Source of the DNA: JBFWUW01 sp050247075
Lineage (GTDB): Bacteria > Planctomycetota > Planctomycetia > Pirellulales > JBFWUW01
DNA: 64,000 nucleotides
Reading direction: 5' to 3'
Assembly (NCBI GenBank): GCA_050247075.1
Contig: JBFWUW010000018.1
Span: forward strand, 1 to 64,000
Under the pieces are notes generated by a model that worked only from the letters and a program-made list of their open reading frames with translations, searched no databases and was not told the origin of the DNA. Positions 8,551 through 17,220 of the stretch are shown here, piece after piece; position 1 is the first letter of the stretch; every line of letters starts with the position of its first letter. The position numbers and the translations under genes were made by a program.

Positions 8551-9789
8551 ATGACGCATTCCCCGGCCGCCAACGTTCAGTGTTGCATCGCGGGCGGTGG
8601 GCCGGCGGGGATTCTTCTGGGCTATTTGTTGGCCCGTTCGGGTGTCTCCGTGATTGTGCTGGAAAAGCACGCCGATTTTTTGCGAGACTTTCGCGGCGAC
8701 ACGATTCATCCTTCAACCTTGCAATTGCTGGATGAACTGGGACTGCTGGATGAAGTATTGGCGATCACCGACTTTCGCGCGGAACGCCTCTGGCTGAATA
8801 TCAATGGCAAGCAGATCGGCGGACCAACTTTTGCCCACTTGAAGACAAAGTGCAAGTTCATCGGGTTTGTGCCCCAGTGGGATTTCTTAGACCTCATCAC
8901 CCGACACGCCCGGCAATTTGAAAATTTTGAGTTGCGGATGGACACCCGCGTCCTTGATGTCGTGCGGGTGGGAAACAAAGTCGTCGGGGTGCGATGCGAG
9001 TCGCCGTCAAGCAACTACGAGATTCGTGCCGATCTGGTGGTGGCGGCGGATGGCCGTGCCTCTACGTTGCGGGCGGCAACCGGCCAAAACGTGGTTGAAA
9101 CCGGCGTACCGATCGACGCGCTTTGGTTCCGGCTCGATCGGCCGGCGGATGATAGTGGCCATACTTTGGGCTGGCTGAATGAGGGGCAGATGTTGATTAC
9201 CATTCCGCGGCGCACGCACTACCAGGTGGCGATGGTGATTCGCAAGGGAGGCTGGGAAGCCATCGAAGCGCGGGGAATCGAGAGCTTCCGCCAGTCGATT
9301 GGAAACATTTGTCCGCCCGTCAAAGAGGTGGCCCAGCGGTTGCGCGGCTTGGACGACGTAAAGCTACTCAACGTGCAAATCAATCATTTGCCGAACTGGT
9401 TTGAGCCTGGCTTGTTGTTTATTGGCGACGCGGCCCACGCAATGTCGCCGGTCGGCGGTGTCGGTATTAACCTGGCCGTTCAAGACGCTGTCGCCGCTGC
9501 CAACCACCTGGTCGATCCACTCTTGGCCGGCACTCTTGGCACCGAGGTGCTACAAGCGATTCAAGACAGACGCCAGCCCGCGGCAAGGCGGACGCAGCAG
9601 TGGCAAACGCGAATTCACGCGGTTCTGTTTGGCGGTTCCGGGCCGCCTGATCGAGCCATCGGTGTGCCGTGGTATGCCCAGGCCCTCGGCTGGTTGTTCG
9701 CTCCCTTGTTGCGACGAATCGTCGGATATTACATCGGCATTGGCTTTCAACCGGAACGGATAGAAACGAGGCCGGCCAAGCCATCTTAG
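8551..9789 (+). CDS. FAD-dependent monooxygenase-like oxidoreductase (PHBH fold)
   Basis: Predicted flavoprotein of 412 residues of the p-hydroxybenzoate hydroxylase class. An N-terminal Rossmann dinucleotide site CCIAGGGPAGILLGYLLARSG ends in an acidic residue (VLEK). The central DLVVAADGRAST fits the DG motif of this class. A second FAD-binding motif, LLFIGDAAHAMSPVGGVGINLAVQDA, lies about residue 290. This fold hydroxylates or oxidises small aromatic and polyprenyl substrates; the substrate cannot be read from the sequence, and UbiH-like or catabolic roles are equally possible. The ATG at 8551 places the Rossmann strand ten residues in; a TTG at 8521 in frame would overlap the preceding gene. 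The next gene is convergent, 28 bp away. Confidence 0.85.
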   Translation: MTHSPAANVQCCIAGGGPAGILLGYLLARSGVSVIVLEKHADFLRDFRGDTIHPSTLQLLDELGLLDEVLAITDFRAERLWLNINGKQIGGPTFAHLKTKCKFIGFVPQWDFLDLITRHARQFENFELRMDTRVLDVVRVGNKVVGVRCESPSSNYEIRADLVVAADGRASTLRAATGQNVVETGVPIDALWFRLDRPADDSGHTLGWLNEGQMLITIPRRTHYQVAMVIRKGGWEAIEARGIESFRQSIGNICPPVKEVAQRLRGLDDVKLLNVQINHLPNWFEPGLLFIGDAAHAMSPVGGVGINLAVQDAVAAANHLVDPLLAGTLGTEVLQAIQDRRQPAARRTQQWQTRIHAVLFGGSGPPDRAIGVPWYAQALGWLFAPLLRRIVGYYIGIGFQPERIETRPAKPS

Positions 9790-9817
9790 GGCACGTGGAC
9801 GGTATCCGTTCTCTCGG

Positions 9818-11056
9818 CTACTCATAGCGTAGGGCCTCAATCGGGTCGAGCCGGCTGGCGCGGCGGGCAGGGTAGTAACCAAAGAACACGCCCACGGCAG
9901 CGGCAAACAAAAAGGCCGTGATGGCGGCCGTAAAAGAAACCTGGTGTTTCCAGGGCGTACCGCTGCTGACGGCGTTGATAACCGTGACGAGTCCCACGGA
10001 AGCGCCCACGCCCAGCAAAAAACCAATCACCCCGCCCATGCAAGACAGTAGTACGGCTTCGACCAGAAACTGCCGTAGAATGTCGCCCGACCGGGCACCC
10101 ACCGCCATGCGAATGCCGATCTCGCGCGTTCTTTCCGTGACCGAGACCAGCATGATGTTCATGATGCCCACCCCGCCCACCACCAGCGAAATGCCGGCGA
10201 TGCAAGCCAGCATCAATGTCAGTGTGCCGGTAATCATGCCGAATACGGCGGCAATCTCGGTGGTGTTCTGCACGGCATAGTCGCGCGGCTCGCCAGGCTG
10301 AATGCGATGCCGTTCCGCCAGAAGCTGGTCGATCTCGTTCTGCGCGTCGGGCATCAGCTTGACCGATCGGGCCGAGGCCATGATGGCATTGACGTTGTCA
10401 AACTCCGAACCGCGTAGCCGTTTGCGAACAGTAGAAATGGGCATCAACACGATGTTGTCCTGGTCCTGGCCGACCATGTTAGCCCCCTTCGCCTCTAGAA
10501 CGCCAATCACGCGAAAAGGAATATTCTTGATGCGGATGGTTTGTCCCACCGGGTCGGTCGTTTGAAATAACCTGGCGACCAGAGTTTGGCCGATCACGCA
10601 GACCTTGTTGGCACTGGTCACATCGCGCGAGGTAAAAAATTCGCCCCGCCGCACAGGCCAATTGCGCACCGTGAGATAATCACTGCTGACGCCGCTCATT
10701 TCTTGGGGGCTATAGTTGGAACTGCCGTAAATCACCTGGCCCGCCACTCCTAAAATGGGCGATGCCGCCAACACGGAGGGACAATCGGTGGCAATCGCTT
10801 CAGCGTCGCTGGCGGTCAGCGTGACAATAGCTTGCGCCACGCCTCCTCGTTGGCGATTGCCGGGAAACACCAAAATGACGTTGCTCCCCAGTGACTCAAA
10901 CTGCCCTTGCACCAAGGAACTGGCGCTCTGGCCCAACGAGACCATCGTTGTCACCGCTGCGATGCCAATGACCACCCCCAGCACCGTCAACGCGGCCCGC
11001 ATCTTGTTCTTGGCGAGCGCCTTGAGGGCAATGCGAATGGTAAGAAAGAAATGCAA
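9818..11056 (-). CDS. MacB-type ABC transporter permease
   Basis: Inner-membrane permease of 412 residues with the MacB/FtsX layout: an N-terminal transmembrane helix following RIALKALAKNKMRAALTVLGVVIG, a large periplasmic MacB_PCD-like domain (about 45-275), then three C-terminal helices with the diagnostic GGVGIMNIMLVSVTERTREIGIRMAVGAR loop and the final YPARRASRLDPIEALRYE. Proteins of this type couple cytoplasmic ATP hydrolysis to movement of periplasmic substrates (lipoproteins, peptides, macrolides) rather than forming a pore. It lies 52 bp downstream of the adaptor gene on the same strand, and the matching ATPase and TolC-like channel are on the opposite strand next door, so all four parts of an efflux machine are present. 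Confidence 0.93.
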   Translation of the reverse strand: MHFFLTIRIALKALAKNKMRAALTVLGVVIGIAAVTTMVSLGQSASSLVQGQFESLGSNVILVFPGNRQRGGVAQAIVTLTASDAEAIATDCPSVLAASPILGVAGQVIYGSSNYSPQEMSGVSSDYLTVRNWPVRRGEFFTSRDVTSANKVCVIGQTLVARLFQTTDPVGQTIRIKNIPFRVIGVLEAKGANMVGQDQDNIVLMPISTVRKRLRGSEFDNVNAIMASARSVKLMPDAQNEIDQLLAERHRIQPGEPRDYAVQNTTEIAAVFGMITGTLTLMLACIAGISLVVGGVGIMNIMLVSVTERTREIGIRMAVGARSGDILRQFLVEAVLLSCMGGVIGFLLGVGASVGLVTVINAVSSGTPWKHQVSFTAAITAFLFAAAVGVFFGYYPARRASRLDPIEALRYE

Positions 11057-11108
11057 ATGCGAACTCCAGCCTGAACTACAAATGGTTAAGCAGCGGCAAA
11101 AGGGCTGT

Positions 11109-12383
11109 CTACCGCGTTCCAGATTGCGAGGGCTGAATGCCAGTCACCAGCACGTCTCCGGTGTTCAAGGTTCCCTCGACCATTTCGGTGAACTTGCTGT
11201 CACTCAGGCCAGTGACGACCTCAACGGCTTTCAGCAGGTCGCCATCCACCATCCACACATGGCGGCGATGCCGCTCGCGCCGCAGTTGCGACCGGTCGTC
11301 GGCCGACAGCGACTTTTCGGAAGTCTGGCCGTCATGCTGCCCGTCAGACAGGCTTTGGCCTTCCAAGATCGGCACGTCTTCCGGGCGGACATGCTTCTGC
11401 AGCGGATAAAACCGCAACGCCGCGTTGGGAATTTTGATCACCTCGTCGCGTTGGTCCACCTGAAACGACAGGCTGGCCGTCATGCCCGGCAACAACTGCA
11501 GGTCGGGATTCGGCGAGGAGACTATCACGGGGTACGTCACCACATTCTGCAATGTGGTCGAGTTTAGGCGTATCTCGTGGATGGTGCCGGTAAACAGCTT
11601 TTCGGGATAAGCATCGACCGTGAAAGTCGCCGGGTAGGCCCGGTGCTGGGCGGCTTTAATCAGGCCAATGTCGGCCTCATCGACCGAAGCGTGAATATGC
11701 ATCTCCTTGCGCATTTCCGGGGCCACGACAAACAGTTCGGGCGTTTGAAACGAGGCCGCCACGGTCTGCCCCGGATCGACTTTGCGGTTGATGACGATGC
11801 CATCCACGGGTGAGCGAATCTCGGTGTATTCCAGATTCGTCAGCGAGTTATCGAGGGTGGCCTGGGCCTGTTCAACGGCGGAATCGGCCACTTTAAGCTG
11901 AGCTTCCAGCGACAAGCGGCCAAACCGGAACTTGTCCATCTCGGCCTGGGTAATGAACGACTTGTCCTCATTTCGCAGTGCTACCGCCCGCTTCTCATCG
12001 TTGATCGCAAGTTGCAGTTGGGCTTTGACGCGGAAAACATCCGCCTCGCGGTTGGACAACGATGCTTCGTCGCGCAGCACGTTGGCCTTGTAGATACGCG
12101 GGTCGATCTTGGCCAGCAGATCCCCCTTCTTTACCTCTTGATTGAAGTCGCAGTGCAGTTCCAAAATTGGCCCGGAGACAAACGAGCCGACCGCCACTTC
12201 TAAGACAGGCTTGACCGTGCCCGTGGAATTGACGACGGAGACGATGGAGCCTTGTTCGACCGACGCGGTACGCCACACGGGAAGATTGCGCCTGGCCCAG
12301 TACTTCATGGCTGGCTTGTAGGCGGCCGTCCCGGCACCCGCCAGAACCACGACGCCAATCAGCCACTTCAGCCAGGTTCGCAT
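11109..12383 (-). CDS. HlyD/MacA-type periplasmic adaptor protein
   Basis: Periplasmic membrane-fusion protein of 424 residues. An N-terminal membrane anchor (about residues 5-24, WLKWLIGVVVLAGAGTAAY) is followed by a first lipoyl half-motif (VGSFVSGPILELHCDFNQEVKKGDLLAKIDP), a coiled-coil hairpin (about 95-185, with ALRNEDKSFITQAEMDK at the turn), the second lipoyl half (EIRSPVDGIVINRKVDPGQTV), then beta-barrel and membrane-proximal domains. Adaptors of this class dock a MacB-type permease onto a TolC channel. It precedes the permease gene in the same direction and shares its 5' region with the divergent ATPase gene. The Lys/Asp/His-rich stretch near residues 340-380 is a longer linker than usual. 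Confidence 0.92.
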   Translation of the reverse strand: MRTWLKWLIGVVVLAGAGTAAYKPAMKYWARRNLPVWRTASVEQGSIVSVVNSTGTVKPVLEVAVGSFVSGPILELHCDFNQEVKKGDLLAKIDPRIYKANVLRDEASLSNREADVFRVKAQLQLAINDEKRAVALRNEDKSFITQAEMDKFRFGRLSLEAQLKVADSAVEQAQATLDNSLTNLEYTEIRSPVDGIVINRKVDPGQTVAASFQTPELFVVAPEMRKEMHIHASVDEADIGLIKAAQHRAYPATFTVDAYPEKLFTGTIHEIRLNSTTLQNVVTYPVIVSSPNPDLQLLPGMTASLSFQVDQRDEVIKIPNAALRFYPLQKHVRPEDVPILEGQSLSDGQHDGQTSEKSLSADDRSQLRRERHRRHVWMVDGDLLKAVEVVTGLSDSKFTEMVEGTLNTGDVLVTGIQPSQSGTR

Positions 12384-12421
12384 GAGCCATTCCGAGCGGC
12401 CAGCACACGCACGGCCGAGGC

Positions 12422-12436
12422 AATTGTTTTACAATT
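12422..12436. promoter_or_regulatory. Palindrome in the divergent efflux promoter region
   Basis: AATTGT-TTT-ACAATT is a perfect 6-bp inverted repeat in the 114-bp space between the divergent adaptor and ATPase genes. TACAAT at 12430-12435 overlaps it and matches a -10 hexamer at five of six positions, though no good -35 is visible 17 bp upstream. This could be an operator controlling both halves of the efflux system. That is an inference from position and symmetry only. Confidence 0.35.
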
Positions 12437-12497
12437 AAACCATCCATTCTAGCGGCCCTTGCAAAAGGTCGCTAGCAATTCATCGCGGAGAGCCTGC

Positions 12498-13256
12498 ATG
12501 GCGCTGATTGAAATCAAAGACGTAAGCAAGGTGTACGACTTGGGCGAAGTCAAAGTCGCGGCACTCACGAATGCCTGCCTGACCATCGAGCAGGGCGAGT
12601 ACGTCGCGTTGATTGGGCCATCAGGCTCTGGCAAAAGTACCCTGATGAACACACTGGGCTGTTTAGACCGCCCGACAGCGGGCAGCTACAAGTTGGCGGG
12701 CGAGGAAGTCACCGGCATGTCGGGCGACCAGCGCGCCAGGATTCGCAATCAGCGGATTGGCTTTGTGTTTCAGAATTTCAACCTGCTGGCCCGCACATCG
12801 GCCCACGAAAATGTCGAACTCCCCTTGCTCTATACGCCGGGTGTTTCGGCTGCCGATAGACATCGCCGGGCCACCGAAAAACTGGCTCTGGTCGGGTTGG
12901 GGGACCGAGCGCACCATCATCCCAGCCAGCTTTCTGGCGGGCAACAACAACGGGTAGCGATAGCTCGGGCGCTGGTCAACGAACCAGCCATATTGATGGG
13001 GGACGAACCAACCGGAAATCTGGACACAAAGACCAGCCGCGAGGTGATCGGACTGTTTCGCGAGTTGAACGAGCGGGCCGGCATCACCGTGATTCTGGTG
13101 ACGCACGACCAAAACGTGGCCCGCAATGCCCGGCGGATCGTCGTTTTGCGTGACGGCGGTATTGTTTGCGACACGCCAGACTTTCACCAGGCGGCACAGG
13201 CGTTACAAGCGGAACAGGCGGACGAAACCGAACAAGCGTTGCCAGCGGACTTGTAG
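12498..13256 (+). CDS. ABC transporter ATPase (MacB/LolD type)
   Basis: Cytoplasmic ATPase subunit of 252 residues. Walker A GPSGSGKST (about 40-48), Q-loop FQNFNLLARTSAHENVELPL, signature LSGGQQQRVAIARAL (about 145), Walker B ILMGDEPTGNLD and the H-loop VTHD are all intact. The QNFNLL and GNLD variants are typical of the LolD/MacB subfamily that pairs with FtsX-like permeases, as encoded next door on the other strand. The ATG at 12498 has GGAG seven bases upstream; an in-frame start at 12459 would add 13 residues with no similarity to the family. The TolC-like channel gene follows in the same direction after 117 bp. Confidence 0.95.
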   Translation: MALIEIKDVSKVYDLGEVKVAALTNACLTIEQGEYVALIGPSGSGKSTLMNTLGCLDRPTAGSYKLAGEEVTGMSGDQRARIRNQRIGFVFQNFNLLARTSAHENVELPLLYTPGVSAADRHRRATEKLALVGLGDRAHHHPSQLSGGQQQRVAIARALVNEPAILMGDEPTGNLDTKTSREVIGLFRELNERAGITVILVTHDQNVARNARRIVVLRDGGIVCDTPDFHQAAQALQAEQADETEQALPADL

Positions 13257-13373
13257 GAACGATCCGCGTGCTAGCTGCAATCGGCCGACGATGAATAAAC
13301 GTGACAGCCGATACAAGCCGCTTAACAACTCACGCCTTGTGGCGCACGCGGCCTGCTCGTTTTGGGAAACCGC

Positions 13374-15329
13374 ATGGCTCGTTGGGTCTCCATCGCCGCG
13401 ACGATCTGCCTGGCCATGGCGGCGCGTACCGCCACGGCCCAGCGGTTGATCCCGACGTACTTTCCCGAACAGCGGCGAATATCCGTTCGCGATCCCTCCC
13501 AACTGCCGCCCTCGCGGCTCCCCATGACGCCCGACCCCTCCACGGTCTCTAGCCCGCAACCCAAGCTGCAAAAAATACTGATTCCGCTCGACCGGGCCAT
13601 TCGGATGTCGATCGACAACGTCAACGTCGTGCGTGTCCTGGCGGGTACGACCGCAGTCAATAGCGGCAGCACGATCTACGATCCGGCCATTACCAACACG
13701 ACTATTGACGAGGCCAACGCCATCTTCGACCCGGTGTTTACCGCCACTAACAATTGGAATCGCCTGGAGAACCCACAGTCGGCTTTTGATCCATTTGCAC
13801 CCGGGGGTACGCGACTCTTCGGCATTCGCGACGACCAATTTCAGAGTTCGCTCAATTTGACCAAAGAGAATGCTTTTGGCGGTATTTTTGGCTTGGGTCT
13901 GAACAATTCCACGTCGCGGCTAACTCCCGGCAGGTTTCCGCTGAATCCCGAGTACCGGTCTTCCACGGAAATCAATTACACGCAGCCGCTGTTGCAAGGG
14001 GGCCGCGTGGGGGCGAACCTGGCTCCGATCGTGCTGGCCCGCATCGATACCGAGCGATCGTTCTTTCAGCTCAAAGACGCCATGCAAGACAACGTGCAGG
14101 GCGTCATCCAAGCCTACTGGAATTTGGTCGCCGCCCGTACCGATGTCTGGGCCAGGCGGACGCAGGTCGAACAGCTCACGGAAATTCTGCGGCGGGTGGA
14201 AGCTACCATTCGCCAGGGGACCGGCAGCGCCGCCGACCGTGCCCAGGCCGTATTAGCGCTGGCCAACTTTCGGGCCAACCTGATCGCGTCGGAAGCCAAC
14301 GCCATTCAAAGCGAGGCGATCTTGCGAAACATCGCGGGTTTGCCCCCCGTGGATGGCACATTGCTGGTGCCCAACACGCCCCCCGAGACCAAACGCTTTA
14401 TGCCGGACTGGAATTGGATTGTGCAACTGGCGGGCGAACGTCGGCCCGATATCGTTGAATTGAAGCTAATTATCGAGGCGGACGAGCAGCGCTGGCAGAT
14501 CGCCCGCAACAATGCGCTGCCGCGGTTGGATGCCGTGGGACAGTACCGCTGGAATGGCCTGAGCGGGACCACGCCCAACGGCGCTCCGCTGTCGTCCGAG
14601 CCGGGCGCTTTCACCGATTGGACGTTGGGCGTGAATTTTTCCGTTCCCATCGGGCTGCGACAGTCTCGGGCAAACCTGCGCGCCAGGGAGTTGATCGTAG
14701 CGCGGGACCGGGTCAATTTACAGCAGGGCCTGCATGCGGCGGTGCATCAATTGGCCGCCAGCATCCGCAACCTTTCGCAAAGTTACGAGCAATACCGGGC
14801 CTTTCGCGAGGCCCGCCAAGCTGCCTTGGACAATCTGATCGTGCAGACCGCCAAGCTGGCAACTGGCACGGTGTTGTTCATCAATGTGCAGCAGGCCGTG
14901 ACCGATTGGGGCAACCTGATATCCGCCGAAGCCGGCGCATTGACCCAATACAACACGCTGCTGGCCACGCTGGAAAGGCAAACCGGCACAATTCTTGAGA
15001 CGCATGCCGTGGTGTTTTACGAGGAGCGGTTTGGCGCGATTGGGCCCTTGGGCCGCTTCTGCGATGAAGTCTACTATCCACGGGACATGCGCCCCACGCC
15101 CAACGCGGATCGCTACTCGGCCGGCGAAAAGCCATCGGAGGAAAACTTTAATCTGGAGCAGCCGAGCAGGTTGCGAAAGGAACTTGAAGGCCTGGACTAC
15201 GACGGTATCGATCTCCCCACGCTGGAAGAGATCATGCGCGATCAGGAAGAACAGCTAGACGATCCCAGGCCACGCAAAGAGGCAAAGCCACGGCCCGAGG
15301 TGGAACTACTCCCGCCGATCGAACCTTGA
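13374..15329 (+). CDS. TolC-like outer membrane efflux protein
   Basis: Predicted outer-membrane channel of 651 residues. The ATG at 13374 begins a signal peptide (MARWVSIAATICLAMAARTATA, cleavage about residue 22). Two TolC-type repeats are visible, with long helical segments at about 205-290 (QDNVQGVIQAYWNLVAARTDVWARR ... LTEILRRVEATIRQGTGSAADRAQA) and about 395-540 (RQSRANLRARELIVARDRV ... HAAVHQLAASIRNL), separated by strand-rich parts. It is longer than E. coli TolC because of an N-terminal proline-rich extension and an acidic, proline-rich C-terminal tail after the last helix. It completes the tripartite efflux locus with the ATPase directly upstream. Substrate unknown. Confidence 0.88.
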   Translation: MARWVSIAATICLAMAARTATAQRLIPTYFPEQRRISVRDPSQLPPSRLPMTPDPSTVSSPQPKLQKILIPLDRAIRMSIDNVNVVRVLAGTTAVNSGSTIYDPAITNTTIDEANAIFDPVFTATNNWNRLENPQSAFDPFAPGGTRLFGIRDDQFQSSLNLTKENAFGGIFGLGLNNSTSRLTPGRFPLNPEYRSSTEINYTQPLLQGGRVGANLAPIVLARIDTERSFFQLKDAMQDNVQGVIQAYWNLVAARTDVWARRTQVEQLTEILRRVEATIRQGTGSAADRAQAVLALANFRANLIASEANAIQSEAILRNIAGLPPVDGTLLVPNTPPETKRFMPDWNWIVQLAGERRPDIVELKLIIEADEQRWQIARNNALPRLDAVGQYRWNGLSGTTPNGAPLSSEPGAFTDWTLGVNFSVPIGLRQSRANLRARELIVARDRVNLQQGLHAAVHQLAASIRNLSQSYEQYRAFREARQAALDNLIVQTAKLATGTVLFINVQQAVTDWGNLISAEAGALTQYNTLLATLERQTGTILETHAVVFYEERFGAIGPLGRFCDEVYYPRDMRPTPNADRYSAGEKPSEENFNLEQPSRLRKELEGLDYDGIDLPTLEEIMRDQEEQLDDPRPRKEAKPRPEVELLPPIEP

Positions 15330-15663
15330 TATCGGGGGCACCAGCGGGTGATTTGCGGTTGGAGGAGGTGACCTAGGCGATCATCTCTCGGAAGCGGTCT
15401 CCCGACGGCGATCATCCGCGTTCCGTACTTCACGGTGGATCCCCATGGAGATTTCAAGGTCGATGCCAGCGAGGAACCACGCATGGTCCAAACGACTGGC
15501 CTGGATAACGGATACATGATCTTTCAATGCCCACGCTCGTGTGGCTGCGTTCGTGTCACTAACGATCAATGTTTTGTTGATTGCGGTACGGCAGGGATTT
15601 GGCTAGTCTTTCCCATGTGAATCTATTGTTGGTTGTCCACAACTCAATTTGTTGCGAATCAAC
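15330..15663. other. Intergenic region without a recognisable gene
   Basis: This 334-bp stretch lies between the TolC-like gene and the first DUF1501 gene. A 61-codon open frame at 15435-15620 has no ribosome site and no family character, so I do not call it. A copy of the GCGGTCTCC-CGACGGCG short repeat occurs at 15393-15410. I found no convincing promoter. Confidence 0.5.
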
Positions 15664-17097
15664 ATGAATAATGCACCACCGCATCCAGTTTTAACCCGCC
15701 GGGCGAGTTTGCAAGCGGGTGCGATTGGCTTGCTGGGGTGCGGCATGAACCATGTCGCGGCGTTGCGGGCCGAAGGGAGCAGCAGCCCGCCCCCGGCGCG
15801 GGCGTGCATCTACATCTTTCTGTCAGGCGGATTGTCGCAGCTCGATAGCTTCGATCTCAAGCCGGCGGCACCCGCGGGTATTCGCGGCGAGTTTGAGCCC
15901 ATTTCCACCAACACACCGGGCCTGCAAATCTGTGAACATCTGCCCCAATTGGCACAACGCAGCCATTTGTGGTCGTTGTGCCGATCGTTAACGCACAAGT
16001 TCAATGAGCATTCCGAAGGGCACCTGCTGATGTTGACCGGTAGGTCGGAACTTCCGCCCAACTTCAACGGCAGCCTGCCCCAGCCCACCGATTGGCCCTC
16101 GATCGCGGCCGTGGCTGGCGCCGTCGCCGCGCCGCGCAACAATTTGCCCCCCGCCATGATCTTGCCGGAACGGCTGGTGCATAACACCGGCCGCGTGATA
16201 CCGGGCCAAGGGGCGGGCCGCATGGGAGCCACCCGCGATCCCTGGTTCATCGAGGCATCCCCCTTCACGTCCAAGTTCTATGGCGCGTACCCGCAGTATG
16301 CCTTTGACCATGTCAAAGGAACCTACGATTCCCAAGGCTTTCAGTTTCAGGCCCCAAACTTGACTCTACCTGAGGGGTTGGGTAACGAGCGCTTCGGCCG
16401 CCGCGTCGATCTCCTAAAACTGATTGGAGGAGAACAACGGGCGCTGGATCGCGCGGCCGAGAGCGAAAAGTTCGACCGATTTCGTCAGAAGGCGATCTCG
16501 CTGCTGGCCGATGGCCAGACGCAGCGCGCCTTCGATGTCGATTCAGCCGACCCGGCAATCCAAGATCGCTACGGCCGCAATTCATTCGGCAAGTCTTTGT
16601 TAATGGCGCGACAATTGGTGGAGGCCGGGGTCAGCCTGGTGCAGGTTAACCTGGGCAACAACGAATCGTGGGACACGCACGGTAACGCCTTTCCCAACCT
16701 CAAGGACTTCTTGTTCCCGCCGACTGACCGTGCCGTCTCCGCCTTGCTGGACGATCTGCAATCCAGCGGACTGCTCGATTCAACTCTGGTTGTCATGGCA
16801 GGCGAGTTTGGCCGCACGCCCTACATCAGCGGCGGGGGACCATACAAGTCGCCCGGCAGAAACCATTGGGGAGGCGTGCAGTCGGTGTTCTTTGCCGGTG
16901 GCGGTGTCCAAGGAGGCCGGGTGATCGGCGCGTCCGACAAGCAAGGGGGCACCCCCGCCTTGCATCCGCAACATCCCGAAAACATGGCGGCTAGCATCTA
17001 CCAGGCACTGGGGATTCCGCCAACGGCCGCCTGGAATGATTCATCGAACCGGCCGCACTTTATCTACCACGGCGATCCGATTCCCGGTTTGAGTTAA
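15664..17097 (+). CDS. DUF1501 family Tat-exported protein
   Basis: Secreted protein of 477 residues of the DUF1501 family, abundant in planctomycetes, related to the alkaline phosphatase/sulfatase superfamily; its substrate is not known. The ATG at 15664 puts a twin-arginine signal at the N-terminus (TRRASLQAGAIGLLG). Family motifs seen are CIYIFLSGGLSQLDSFDLKP, ISTNTPGLQICEHLPQLAQ, SLTHKFNEHSEGHLLMLTG, the central NESWDTHGNAFPNLKD, and LVVMAGEFGRTPYISGGGPYKSPGRNHWG near residue 375-400. These genes usually sit beside a DUF1549/DUF1553 cytochrome-like gene; none is present here, so it stands alone. The upstream in-frame TTG at 15649 would only lengthen the pre-signal region. Confidence 0.9.
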   Translation: MNNAPPHPVLTRRASLQAGAIGLLGCGMNHVAALRAEGSSSPPPARACIYIFLSGGLSQLDSFDLKPAAPAGIRGEFEPISTNTPGLQICEHLPQLAQRSHLWSLCRSLTHKFNEHSEGHLLMLTGRSELPPNFNGSLPQPTDWPSIAAVAGAVAAPRNNLPPAMILPERLVHNTGRVIPGQGAGRMGATRDPWFIEASPFTSKFYGAYPQYAFDHVKGTYDSQGFQFQAPNLTLPEGLGNERFGRRVDLLKLIGGEQRALDRAAESEKFDRFRQKAISLLADGQTQRAFDVDSADPAIQDRYGRNSFGKSLLMARQLVEAGVSLVQVNLGNNESWDTHGNAFPNLKDFLFPPTDRAVSALLDDLQSSGLLDSTLVVMAGEFGRTPYISGGGPYKSPGRNHWGGVQSVFFAGGGVQGGRVIGASDKQGGTPALHPQHPENMAASIYQALGIPPTAAWNDSSNRPHFIYHGDPIPGLS

Positions 17098-17220
17098 GCC
17101 GGCCGTCTACGAACACGTCCCGACGCTACTGAGCATTCGTGGATATTTAGTCGAAGGACTTTCCGAGCGAGCCTTCAACCCTCTGCCGAAGTGCCGGAAG
17201 CGGGAGACTTGGATCGGAAG

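Noticed and set aside
15435..15620. A 61-codon open frame in the gap before the first DUF1501 gene
   Set aside because: No ribosome site, no hydrophobic or motif pattern, and atypical residue composition.
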